Part shown: positions 26,001 through 38,000 of the stretch, one piece after another
Layout: the number at the start of each line of letters is the position of its first letter
Position numbering within the stretch: position 1 is the stretch's first letter
From: Eudorina sp. 2006-703-Eu-15
Lineage: Eukaryota; Chlorophyta; Chlorophyceae; Chlamydomonadales; Volvocaceae
NCBI GenBank assembly: GCA_003117195.1
Contig: BDSI01000019.1
Coordinates: 124,001 to 188,000 of the forward strand
Length of the DNA: 64,000 bases
Direction of reading: 5' to 3'
Position numbers and translations under genes: made by a program
The notes under the pieces: generated by a model
The model's input: only the letters and a program-made list of their open reading frames with translations
Told to the model about the DNA's origin: nothing
Database searches by the model: none

Positions 26001-29000
26001 CCCCTACTTGTCTCACCTGGTCGTGCGCACAGCCGCTACTTCCCAAGCCCAGTGAAGCACACAGGCCTAGTTGAGGAGATGATGTGTTTACAACAGCGGC
26101 ACAATTAACTTGGTCCTGCGAAAAAATCCGATGAGCAAATGTGTGAGGTGTGGGTAGGAACTTAAAGTAAATGTTATACTTTATATTAACGAGAAAGTTT
26201 TTTGCTGGTGCATTTTCAGCTACAAAAAATACCTTCGTACTACGCACACTGATAGTACATCTAATAAAAACATATTAAATGTAATCACAACGAAAAGATA
26301 CGAATATGATAAAGCATACTTGTTAAACATATATTAATGATTGTCCATGATCATGATCATGGCTGGGTTTAGTGATCATGATCATGATATAATGTAATCA
26401 TGATAATACGGGGAACGTGCTCCAGGAATCCCATTTCGGCCTTCAAAATATTAGTGAAGTAGTAAAGGCTTACCATGAAAACCGGCCCTGGGCCATCACC
26501 GAATCGTGCAATGCCCGTACTGTTTCCAAGGCCCAGTTGTTGGCAGACAACGTTTGCTTCTCGGCCTCCGAAGAGATTGTCGCTGCATTCATATGTTCAC
26601 ATACACCGATGATTGTTAGCAAATCGTTAAAATTCACCACCACACATGCCTGGATGGCATTCGCCACCCGTCAAAACTACAAATACGTGGGCGGTTGTAT
26701 GAGAGCAGATCAAGCAGGTCTCATTATAATCACACGGTAGTGCTTGGTAGCATCTGAACTGTGGCATACAATGTCATCGGTCACGCCCACTACACATCGA
26801 TGTTGCCCAGAACTTGGCCCGCAATAAATAAATTCTTACCAAATAGTACCCCAGGTCGAGTTGTAGAAGATTTCGACACGGCCTGCTCCAGGCCGGGAAC
26901 CGCCCACTAGCCGCACCGGATTTGCCGCTGTGGGTACACGCCGGATTACACAAACAAGTCATTGATCTTTGTTCACGCTTTATGTATCAATGTTGGACCC
27001 AGGGGGGGGTAGAAAGCAGAATAACTGAGCATATCCTGACTTACTTTGTACTAATTAAGGCCTTTAATAATATTAAAAAATTACTTGGATTGGCTCAGGG
27101 AATAATACGTACGGCTTCTCCAAAGTTTGGCGTACGGCAGCGGTCGGTCGGTCGGGGTCGGGGGTCTGGGAGGTTTCGGAGGACCCTTCTGAAACTTCTT
27201 CCATGTTGCGAGTTTTGAGCTGAAAATTAGATGAAACGATTCCTCTCATTGAGCTCTTTCATTTGCGCTATACAGACAAGTCATAGACTTAATGCGTCGG
27301 TCACCTTACCTGAGGCATCCCTATGGCGATAGCCCATCCCCGCAAAGATGAATGCTGACGAGCCCCAGCTGCGCAAACGAGATCGTGACAATATAGAAGA
27401 CAAAAATGATGCATCTGGAAGTGCCGCAAAGACTACTCAACTAGTTCCATGTCGGGAGGGCTGCGGCAAGTGTCTTCCTGCGAACACCCCTTCTCACAAG
27501 TGGGCCGCGCACTTCAACAGCATAGATTGCAAGCAGAAAAGGTCGCTACAGCAGGACCGCGTCCAGGCGAAACGCATTTTCGCCGGATAGCCGAGCTCAA
27601 ACGCGGGGCCAATGTTCTGGGGGGGGCCGCTTCAAAGTTTTGGGCAAAGCTGATTGGGGGTGACGGCAGTGCTGGCCAGGATGCCGGGGAAGGTGCCAAT
27701 GCCACCGAGCCGGGTGCTGAGCCCGCCAACGAGCCGGCCGCTGGGCCAGCTGCACCGCCCGATTCTGGGGCAGATGAGCCGCATGGTCAAGCCAGGGGAA
27801 GGCGTGGCAGGGGTAGCCGAGGCAGGGTCCGCGGCGGGCGTGGGAGCCGTGGGGGCCGGGCCAGGGTTCACGGCGTGTAGAAGCGCACGCTGACTTCGGA
27901 GAGGCAAGGTTCCCAGGCCCCGCCTGCCCGGACATCAAGGCGTTTTGCTTCAACGGTACTCTGAACGCATTCCCAATGAACGAGATTCAGGCCCTGGTCG
28001 GGCCAAGACTTTGCTTTTGTAGGGTTGGGGTTAAGGGCATGCGTCCTGACGTACAGACACTTAACTTGGCCTCTGTGCACTGCGCAACGGTCACGCCATG
28101 GCCACGCCGATGAAGTATTTAATGCGGTGCGGAAAACCTGCGAGAACGTGCGTTTATTGCCCGCCTCCGGATGGGGATGGGCCGAGGGTGTGTGGCGCCA
28201 CTGACGACAAGTTGCGATGCGTGCGTTCGCTCCTATATTAATTGGAATAAATAGAAAATGCATATAGGAGCCAACAGGCGTTTTTCCGGTTCGATTTGGT
28301 GAAGATTTGAGGATGTACGGCAGACTTCTGCTCCGGAACCGTACGGCAGGGTCGGTCGGTCGGTTTGGGGGGTCCAAAAACAACTTCATAGGATGTGTTC
28401 AGGAAATAACTTCCCTACCCCCCCCCTGTTGGACCCGTCATATGTTTGCGGTACATCATGAACTTAGCGACCTGTCAAGGGACACACGGCATATGTCTAG
28501 GAAAACACGTCTGAATCTATCTATGGTAGTTGCTCAAAGGATCATACACAACGCACCAGCCACGTTGGGAACAGTCAATATCTTGATGTAAAGGCAAGCT
28601 CCGGGTGACTGTATGTTGGCGACCGCGCTGGTCTTCAGCCAGCCGTCCCGATTAAACGCGAGACAGGCAGGGTTCCTGCTGCAAAGCGTGGCTGCGTTGG
28701 AGAAGCCAACGCGTCCAGGCAGGCTGTCCCCGTTGCGGTCCACGTCCGGCAGTGCGAAGTATCCGGCGATGGGAGGACACACTGCACAGGTGCGCGGTAG
28801 GACAACACGTGTGGGGATCCAATTATCATGACGAGGGAAACCAACAAGCAGCCGCAACTTACACAATGTTTGATCTGGCTTGGTGCATGCTATGTCGGTA
28901 TTGCGGTTACGATATGCGATCAGTTGCCTTCTTCTTGCAGACAGAGAACCGAGTTCTCATCCTGGCATTGTCACATCCTCCTAACCTGCATTAGCTTGGG

Positions 29001-32000
29001 CTGCGTTGGCCGCCTTCACGTAGAGGCAGGACCCGGTATTTGGCCTGTTAATCGTTGCATTGCTCTTTAAGAACCCGCCATCATTGAACGCCTGGCATGC
29101 GGTGTTGTTGTTGCACATGGCGACCGCGTCCCAGAAGTAGCTGACTCTGCCAATGTCATCCTCACTGTGGTCCGAGTCTGGAAACGCCACGTAGCCTGGA
29201 ATGGCCTGACAAACTGCAAGATAATTATTCAGGGACGACACAAGTAGGGACTGCTGAGGACATCCGCATTCATTATGGATAAAAGGCATAACGTTTGCAC
29301 AGCGGTCGCAAGAACTCAGGGTACGTAGGTGAAACATTCATCGGGAACTACCATTCATTGCCACATGCAGATCAACCGCCGTATCCCCCCGGGTCCATAC
29401 GGTCATATATAGATACGTGCGTGATGGCAAAGGGTGCCCTTCAGATCCAAAGTATGAATAAACAGCTATAACCAGGTAACCAAGGACCTTTGACATGCCA
29501 CGTTCACATGCATTCCAGGCACACCAACCTGCATCGGAATCTATGAGATTGGCAGCCTTCACGAAGAAGCACCGCCCAGGAACCTGAAGGTTGATTGCGG
29601 CCCGACTCTTCAAGACTCCCGCGCTATTGAAGCCGACGCAAGAGGAGTTGCCGTTGCAAATCGCCAACGCGTCTGAGAGGCTGGTTGTTCGCAGGTCGTC
29701 CGAATCATGGTCCACGTCCGGATAGGCATAGTAGCCAGGGAAGGACTGACAGACTGCGTGCAGAATATTTTACAGTGCATGCATGGTTAGCGGTTATATT
29801 AAGTAAACAAATCGAAGGCACAATTTGTTGGAGTAACAAGGTGACTAACGTTCCACAGTAGCCGCCGGCATTGGTACTGCTGATAGTCTTCTGCTTTGCT
29901 TTACACATGCTCTTAATTGCCGCCCTCGATGGATAGCCAGCCGGACCAATTCTGACTGGACTTGTAACCTGCTGGCTAGATGACAGTGTCAATGAAACAT
30001 ATGTCCCACCTGCATTTACACAGTACTTACCGGTTGAGCTGAAATTCGTGGAATTGATCTTGACAAACAAACACCCTCCGGGTGACAGCGCGTTAATTGT
30101 TGCAGTCGTTTTGAGCCAGCCGTCCCGGTTAAAGGCAGCGCAGGACGGTTGCCTGTTGCAAACTGTGGCTGCGTTGGAGAAACCGACCCTTCCAGTCAGG
30201 CTGTCTCCAGAGCGGTCAACGCCCGGCATGGCGAAGTATCCGGCAACGGAAGGACACACTGCACATGTACGATATTATCAGAAAGTCGGGGGAGAATCGG
30301 GGGACATACAGTCGGGCGGGGCAAAATCGAGGCACATATGTAGATAGCATTGATGTAGCTGCAATTTGTAGCTTGGCAGTATGAATATGTGTCTAACTCG
30401 TCTAATCAATGTACCAGAAGCTTGCTAGATGATGTATTTCATCCTTCAAATTTCAGGTAAACCAACGAGATATTGTACCACATGCGCACAGTGTGCAGAT
30501 AGTGCACCTTTAATATTGGGAGATGCACCAGGCCTGGCTCCATATATACATGTTACATACAGCTGACCCGACGGTCATCTGTAGTTAATGAACATTCCAG
30601 CAGAAGTGAACGGACGTGGCATAAGTGCAGCTGGCACATGCATGTGCGCGCCCTACCCCGCTACAGGTGTTCCACTTAGTCCTCCACCCCAACCCCCTAG
30701 CTACTAACCTGAACCGGCTTGGGCTGCGTTGGCCGCCTTCACGTAGAGGCAGGACCCGGTATTTGGCCTGTTAATCGTTGCATTGCTCTTTAAGAACCCG
30801 CCATCATTGAACGCTTGGCATGCGGTGTTGTTGTTGCACATGGCGACCGCGTCCCAGAAGTAGCTGACTCGGCCAAGGTCATCGCCAGTGCGGTCCGAGT
30901 CTGGAAACGCCACGTAGCCCGGAATGGCCTGGCAAACTGCAAGATATAAATTCATGGTTGATAAAAGTATGTAGTGACTGAGTACATCCGCAGTCATTTA
31001 GGATGGACATAATGTTTGTTTAGCGATCGCAACAATTTGGGCGAAAAATGGATTCATCAGCAAACACATGGCACATGACAAACATGATCCACCGTCTTAG
31101 GCCCCCGGTTCATGGCTGAAGGTGCCCTACAACATCAAAGTATCAAGCGGAAGCGACGGATAGCAACGTATTAATGGACTCATTATACAACGGTCGTACG
31201 CAAGCTCAGAACACTAACCTGCGCCGGAATCTATGAGATTGGCAGCCTTCACGAAGAAGCACCGCCCAGGAACCTGAAGGTTGATTGCGGCCCGACTTTT
31301 CAAGACTCCCGCGCTATTGAAGCCGACGCATGAGGAGTTGCCGGTGCAAATCGCCACCGCATCTGACAGGCTGGTCGTTCGCAGGTCGTCCGAATCATGG
31401 TCCACGTCCGGATAGGCATAGTAGCCGGGGAAGGACTGACAGACTGCGTGCAGAATATTTTACAGTGCATGCATGATTAGTGGTCATATTCAAATAAATC
31501 ATAGGCGCAACGAACTTAAACAAAGAAGCTGCGATATTGGTGCGGTGGCCAGTCAGTCAGCTTGGGTGCGCAGCGAGGTTGCAACGCAGAAATGATAAGC
31601 TGACGCACGTGTCGGCTTGACCCCGACATTGCTTGGGTTGGAACGTCTGTTGCTCTGCTTAACACATGCTCTGGCCGCCCTCGATGGATTGCCAGCTGCA
31701 AGTACAAGGACCGATCCTGACTGAACTTGCAACCTGCTGGCTAGATGGCAGTGCTGAGGGAATAGATGCCCCACATGCATTCATACTAACCGTTGGAGAT
31801 GAAGTTCGTGGAATTCATCTTGACAAACAAACAACCACCGGGTGACAGCGCGTTGATTGTTGCCGACGTTTTGAGCCAGCCGTCCCGGTTAAAGGCAGCG
31901 CAGGACGATTGCCTGTTGCAAACTGTGGCTGCGTTGGAGAGGCCGACCCTTCCAGTCAGGCTGTCTCCAGAGCGATCAACGCCCGGCATGACGAAGTATC

Positions 32001-35000
32001 CGGCAACGGAAGGACACACTGCAAATGGTGCGGATTTAACAGACAGTCGGGGGACGATCGGGGGACTTACAGTCGGTGGGGGACAAACGAGGCACATATC
32101 GATCGATGTGGATAGCATGCCGCTAATGCCGCTGTGATTCACAGCGTGAGGTATGAACGAACATGTGTCTAATCATTGTACTGGAAGCTTCATGATGCGC
32201 TTAATACCAAAGAGACATTGCACCACGTGCGCACATACAGTATGCTCAATAAGTATTGCGAGATGCGTCAGACCTGACTCAATATATGCACGTACAGCCG
32301 ACGCCGACGTTCATGTTGTTAATGGGAACGCTTCAGCAGAAGGGAACAGACGTAGCGGAAGCACATGTAACAAAGGCATGTGAGTGCCATACCACTCTAC
32401 ATGCAGGTATATTCCATTTAGTCCTCAACCCTCACGCCCTACTTACCTGAACCGGCTTGGGCTGCGTTGGCCGCCTTCACGTAGAGGCAGGACCCGGTAT
32501 TTGGCCTGTTAATCGTTGCATTGCTCTTTAAGAACCCGCCATCATTGAACGCTTGGCATGCGGTGTTGTTGTTGCACATGGCGACCGCGTCCCAGAAGTA
32601 GCTGACTCGGCCAAGGTCATCGCCAGTGCGGTCCGAGTCTGGAAACGCCACGTAGCCCGGAATGGCCTGGCAAACTGCAAGATATAAAAGTATGTAGTGA
32701 CTGAGTACATCCGCAATGAGAACGTATGGGCATGGCGTTTGCACAGCGGTCGCAAGAACTCTGGGTAGGTGAAACATTCATCAGGAACTACCACTCATCA
32801 CCACATGATCAACCGCCTTATACACCCGGTCCATACGGCATAGATGGGTGCGCGATGACAGACGGCGCCCTACACAATCAAAAGAGTAAGCCACAGCGGC
32901 GGATAGCAACGTATTAATGGACCTATTCTTACACGCAACGGTCGCGTGCACGTATGCTTTGGACACCCACCTGCGCCTGAATCCGTGAGATTGGTGGCCT
33001 TCACGAAGAAGCACCGCCCAGGAACCTGAAGGTTGATTGCGGCCCGACGCTTCAAGACTCCCGCGCTATTGAAGCCGACGCATGAGGAGTTGCCGGTGCA
33101 AATCGCCACCGCATCTGACAGGCTGGTCGTACGCAGGTCGTCCGAATCGTGGTCCACGTCCGGATAGGCATAGTAGCCGGGGAAGGACTGACAGACTGCG
33201 TGCAGAACATTTTACAGTGCATGCATGATTAGTGGTTATGTTCAAATAAATAGAAGGTGCCACTTGTTGGATTAATATCGCAGCTGATTTGTCATAACCC
33301 CATCAAGGTGCACCATCGAGACGGTGGCACATCGGTAAGTTTAGGATTTCAACATCAAAACTTGGACACACAGATTGCAATGGAAAAATCACAAGCTGAC
33401 GGACGTGCCAGGTAGCCACCGCAATTGGTTTGGAACGTCTGCAGCTCTGCTTCACACATGATCTGGCCGCCCTCGATGGATAGCCAGCCTCATGTCCAAG
33501 GACCGATTCTCATTCAAATTGTTACTTGCTGGCTAGACGACAGTTCGAAGGGAATAGATGCCCCACATGCACTCAAGTAATACTTACCAGTTGAACTGAA
33601 GTTCGTGGAATTCATCTTGACAAACAAACAACCTCCGGGTGACAGCGCGTTGATTGTTGCCGACGTTTTGAGCCAGCCGTCCCGGTTAAAGGCAGCGCAG
33701 GACGATTGCCTGTTGCAAACTGTGGCTGCGTTGGAGAGGCCGACCCTTCCAGTCAGGCTGTCTCCAGAGCGGTCGACGCCCGGCATGACGAAGTATCCGG
33801 CAACGGAAGGACACACTGCAAATCGTGCGGATTTAACAGACAGTCGGGGGACGATCGGGGGACTTTAGGGTTTAGGGTTTAGGGTTTAGGGTTAGGGTCG
33901 GCAGGGGACTACCGATGCACATATCGATGTATCGCTGTGGATAGAATGCCGCTGGGATTCACAGCTTGAGGCAGGTATGAACATGTGTCTAATCAATGTA
34001 CTGGAAGCTTCATGATGCACTTTATATCAAAGAGATATTGTACCACATGCGCACAGTATGCACAATTAGTGCGCAATTTCGAGATGCGTCAGACCTGACT
34101 CAATATATGCACGTTACAGCCGACGCCGACGTTCATCTGTATAAATGGGAATGCTTTAGCAGACGGGAACGAACGTGGCGTAAGCTCATGTAGAACACAC
34201 ATGTGTACGCCCTACACTGCTACAGGTAAATTCCACTTAGTCCCCAACCCTAACCCCCTAGCTACTAACCTGAACCGGCTTGGGCTGCGTTGGCCGCCTT
34301 CACGTAGAGGCAGGACCCGGTATTTGGCCTGTTAATCGATGCATTCCTCTTTAAGAACCCGCCATCATTGAACGCTTGGCATGCGGTGTTGTTGTTGCAC
34401 ATGGCGGCAGCGTCCCAGAAGTAGCTGACTCTGCCAAGGTCATCGCCAGTGCGGTCCGAGTCTGGAAACGCCACGTAGCCCGGAATGGCCTGGCAAACTG
34501 CAAGATATAAATTCAGAATTATCACAAGCAGGGACTGAGTACATCCGCAATGAGAACGGCTGGGCATGGCGTTTGCACAGCGGTCGCAAGAACTCTGGGT
34601 AGGTGAAACATTCATCAGGAACTACCACTCATCACCACATGATCAACCGCCTTATACACCCAGTCCATACGGCATAGATGGGTGCGCTATCACAGAAGGC
34701 GCCCTACACAATCAAAAGATTAAGCCACAGCGGCGGATAGCAACGTATTAATGGACCTATTCTTACACGCAACGGTCGTACGCAAGCTCAGAACACTAAC
34801 CTGCGCCGGAATCCGTGAGATTGGTGGCCTTCACGAAGAAGCACCGCCCAGGAACCTGAAGGTTGATTGCGGCCCGACGCTTCAAGACTCCCGCGCTATT
34901 GAAGCCGACGCATGAGGAGTTGCCGGTGCAAATCGCCACCGCATCTGACAGGCTGGTCGTACGCAGGTCGTCCGAATCATGGTCCACGTCCGGATAGGCA

Positions 35001-38000
35001 TAGTAGCCGGGGAAGGACTGACAGACTGCGTGTGGAATATTTCACAATGCATGCATTGTTAGTGGTTATACTCAAATAAACAGAATGAAGGCGCAACGAA
35101 CTTGTTGTCGTAACAAAGAAGCTGCGCCATCGGTACTGAGGCGAGTCAGTAAGCTTGGGTAGCTTGGGCGCGCAGCGAGGTTGCAACCGAGCAATCATAA
35201 GCTGACGCACATGCCACTGTAGCCGCCGGCGTTGGTTCGTTTCGCTGCAAGTCTGCTGCTCTACTTCACACATGCTCTGGCCCCCCTCGATGAAAGCCAG
35301 CCGCACGTCCGAGGACCGATTATCATTTATTTAACTTGTAACCCGCTGGCTAGATGACAGTGCCAAGGGACGGAGTGAATGTCCCACATCCATGCATTGA
35401 AGTAATACTTACCGGTTGAGCTGAAATTCGTGGAATTCATCTTGACAAACAAACAACCTCCGGGTGACAGCGCGTTGATTGTTGCAGACGTTTTGAGCCA
35501 GCCGTCCCGGTTAAAGGCAGCGCAGGACGGTTGCCTGTTGCAAACTGTGGCAGCGTTGGAGAGGCCGACCCTTCCAGTCAGGCTGTCTCCAGAGCGGTCA
35601 ACGCCCGGCATGACGAAGTATCCGGCAACGGAAGGACACACTGCAAATGAACGATAGTATCATACAGTCGGGGGAGAATCGGGGGACATACTGTCGGCGG
35701 ATGACTAGCGAGGCACATACACATGTAGATAACATCGTTGCAGCTCTTGCGTATGAACATGTGTCCTATCAATACACTGGAAGCTTGCTTGATGATGCGG
35801 TTAATACTTCATATTTCAGGGAAAACAACGAAAAGAGATATTGTGACACATGCGCACAGTATGCACATTAAGTATTGGTAGTGTTGGTAGTATTGGGAGA
35901 TGCGTCAGCTCCATATATAAACGTTACAGCCGACGCGGACGTTCATCTGTAGTTAATGGGAACGCTTCAGCAGAAGTCAACGGACATGGCATAAGTACAG
36001 GTAGCACACGCATGTGCGCGCCCTACCCCACTACAGGTATTCCACGCCCTACTCACCTGAACCGGCTTGGGCTGCGTTGGCCGCCTTCACGTAGAGGCAT
36101 GATCCGGTATTTGGCCTGTTAATCGATGCATTCCTCTTTAAGAACCCGCCATCATTGAACGCTTGGCATGCGGTGTTGTTGTTACACATGGCGGCAGCGT
36201 CCCAGAAGTAGCTGACTCTTCCAAGGTCATCGCCAGTGCGGTCCGAGTCTGGAAACGCCACGTAGCCCGGAATGGTCTGGCAAACTGCAAGATGAGTCCA
36301 AAATCATGATTTGCACCAGCACAGAATATCAATTGTTCCAAAATCATGATTTGCACCAGCACGGAATATCGATTGTAAGTCAGAACGGGCCATTATGGTC
36401 TGGCAAATGGAATTGCTTCAAGGCATCATATGTTTATGAGAGAAACCACTGTGCAAGTTGAATATATTACTACCCACAGAGCAAGCCCCCAACAACAAAC
36501 GGTCTGATTCCGAGGGTCTACCTCGGCTGCAGGAACGTTATCTCCTCGCCTAACAATAACAAGCAGAACTATTATATAAAAATTTCTATAAAGTATGGCA
36601 GGACCTCGCTTGCAAGCCTCTAGCCCGACAGATTGCTGTAAATGTTGACACAGATTGTATGTAGGAAGTTGTGATCATGGCGTGCGTTATTTCGCCATCC
36701 CTTTCAGTGAGCGAAAACACAAATTTTCGAGCACCACACTTTGACAAGCTATCGTACCAAAATGCCGACTAGTCGTTGTATTGCTCAAGAAGTATAGAAT
36801 ACTGACGACCAAGCAGATGCCGTACAGTTACGGTGATATGCATGAAGCTTGCTTGGTAACAACGCGGCGGCCGTTCGTGACCTTCTCGCTTTTTCCCTAC
36901 AATAGCTGCGCATTTAAATCACTACAATCTTATAAATGGGGGTGTTCAGATCTTATGCTGCGCCATGATGAGCCCAGCCATAATTCGGTATACGTTGATT
37001 GTACTGGGTTGGCTGTGCCCATTACTTTATTTGGGGCTTGCAGAACTAGCAGAACCTACGCACTCAGATCCAGGTTCAGCAACGGTCGCACCTGTCCTGA
37101 TCATGATAGCGCGTGTGTGTAACGAACAGCTACTAGTAGCTTGCTTGCTTGGTTCCTGATTAACACGCATCCCTTGGGTCATAACCACAAACCCGTTCGC
37201 TTACATGCCAGGACGACGTTATCGATGCTAAGGAGATTATTCACAGGCTGGCTAGCCATGCAAGCAGCATCGCATGCGGGCTAATCAAGGGCGATTGTGG
37301 TCAAATAAAGGGGAAATTTCGGGCGTATTTCAAGTAACGTAACGATTCCAGCTCATGCACATGCTCTAAAATACTGATGTAGCTCACTTTGACTACATAC
37401 AACCTCTTTATCGGAAACCATAGCGAAACTGTACAACAAAGGCATTGCGTGTGCGCCACGTGGACTACAGGGTGAGCAATGCCTTGATAAATTGCTCCCA
37501 GGGGATTGGCAAACGATAACAATCACAAACATGATAGTAAGGGCATTTGCGAAAAGTTGGGTTCGGTTACCGGGACCGGTTACCGACTACCGAGGAGGCC
37601 GGTTCGGGCACTGCCCTTTGGGGTCCCGACCGAGGTGCCCCACCGCCCGGTAACCGACCCAGGGGGGTCGGTAGGCCGACCCCGGAAGGTCGGTAACCGG
37701 GGGGTAACCGGGTTGTTTTATGCCATAGGGCACGGTCGCATGCATTCCAGGCACACCAACCTGCGCCTGAATCCGTGAGATTGGTGGCCTTCACGAAGAA
37801 GCACCGCCCAGGAACCTGAAGGTTGATTGCGGCCCGACGCTTCAAGACTCCCGCGCTATTGAAGCCGACGCATGAGGAGTTGCCGGTGCAAATCGCCACC
37901 GCATCTGACAGGCTGGTCGTACGCAGGTCGTCCGAATCATGGTCCACGTCCGGATAGGCATAGTAGCCGGGGAAGGACTGACAGACTGCGTGCGGAATAT

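Larger units (their letters stand above)
27118..28372 (+). mobile_element. Unclassified inserted element with flanking direct repeats
   Basis: gtacggcagcggtcggtcgg at about 27130 and gtacggcagggtcggtcggt at about 28345 flank a 1.2-kb segment as direct repeats, suggesting short LTR-like or duplicated ends. The segment lies between PAN21 and SRCR1 and contains the two overlapping frames described separately. No reverse transcriptase or transposase motif is seen. Confidence 0.4.

Noticed and set aside
26330..26400. catgatcatgatcatg palindromic cluster
   Set aside because: Simple low-complexity sequence in an intron; no evidence of function.
28557..37985. Regularly spaced repeats resembling a CRISPR array or satellite
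   Set aside because: The repeats are coding PAN exons with introns; the period is 1.7 kb and the genome is eukaryotic.
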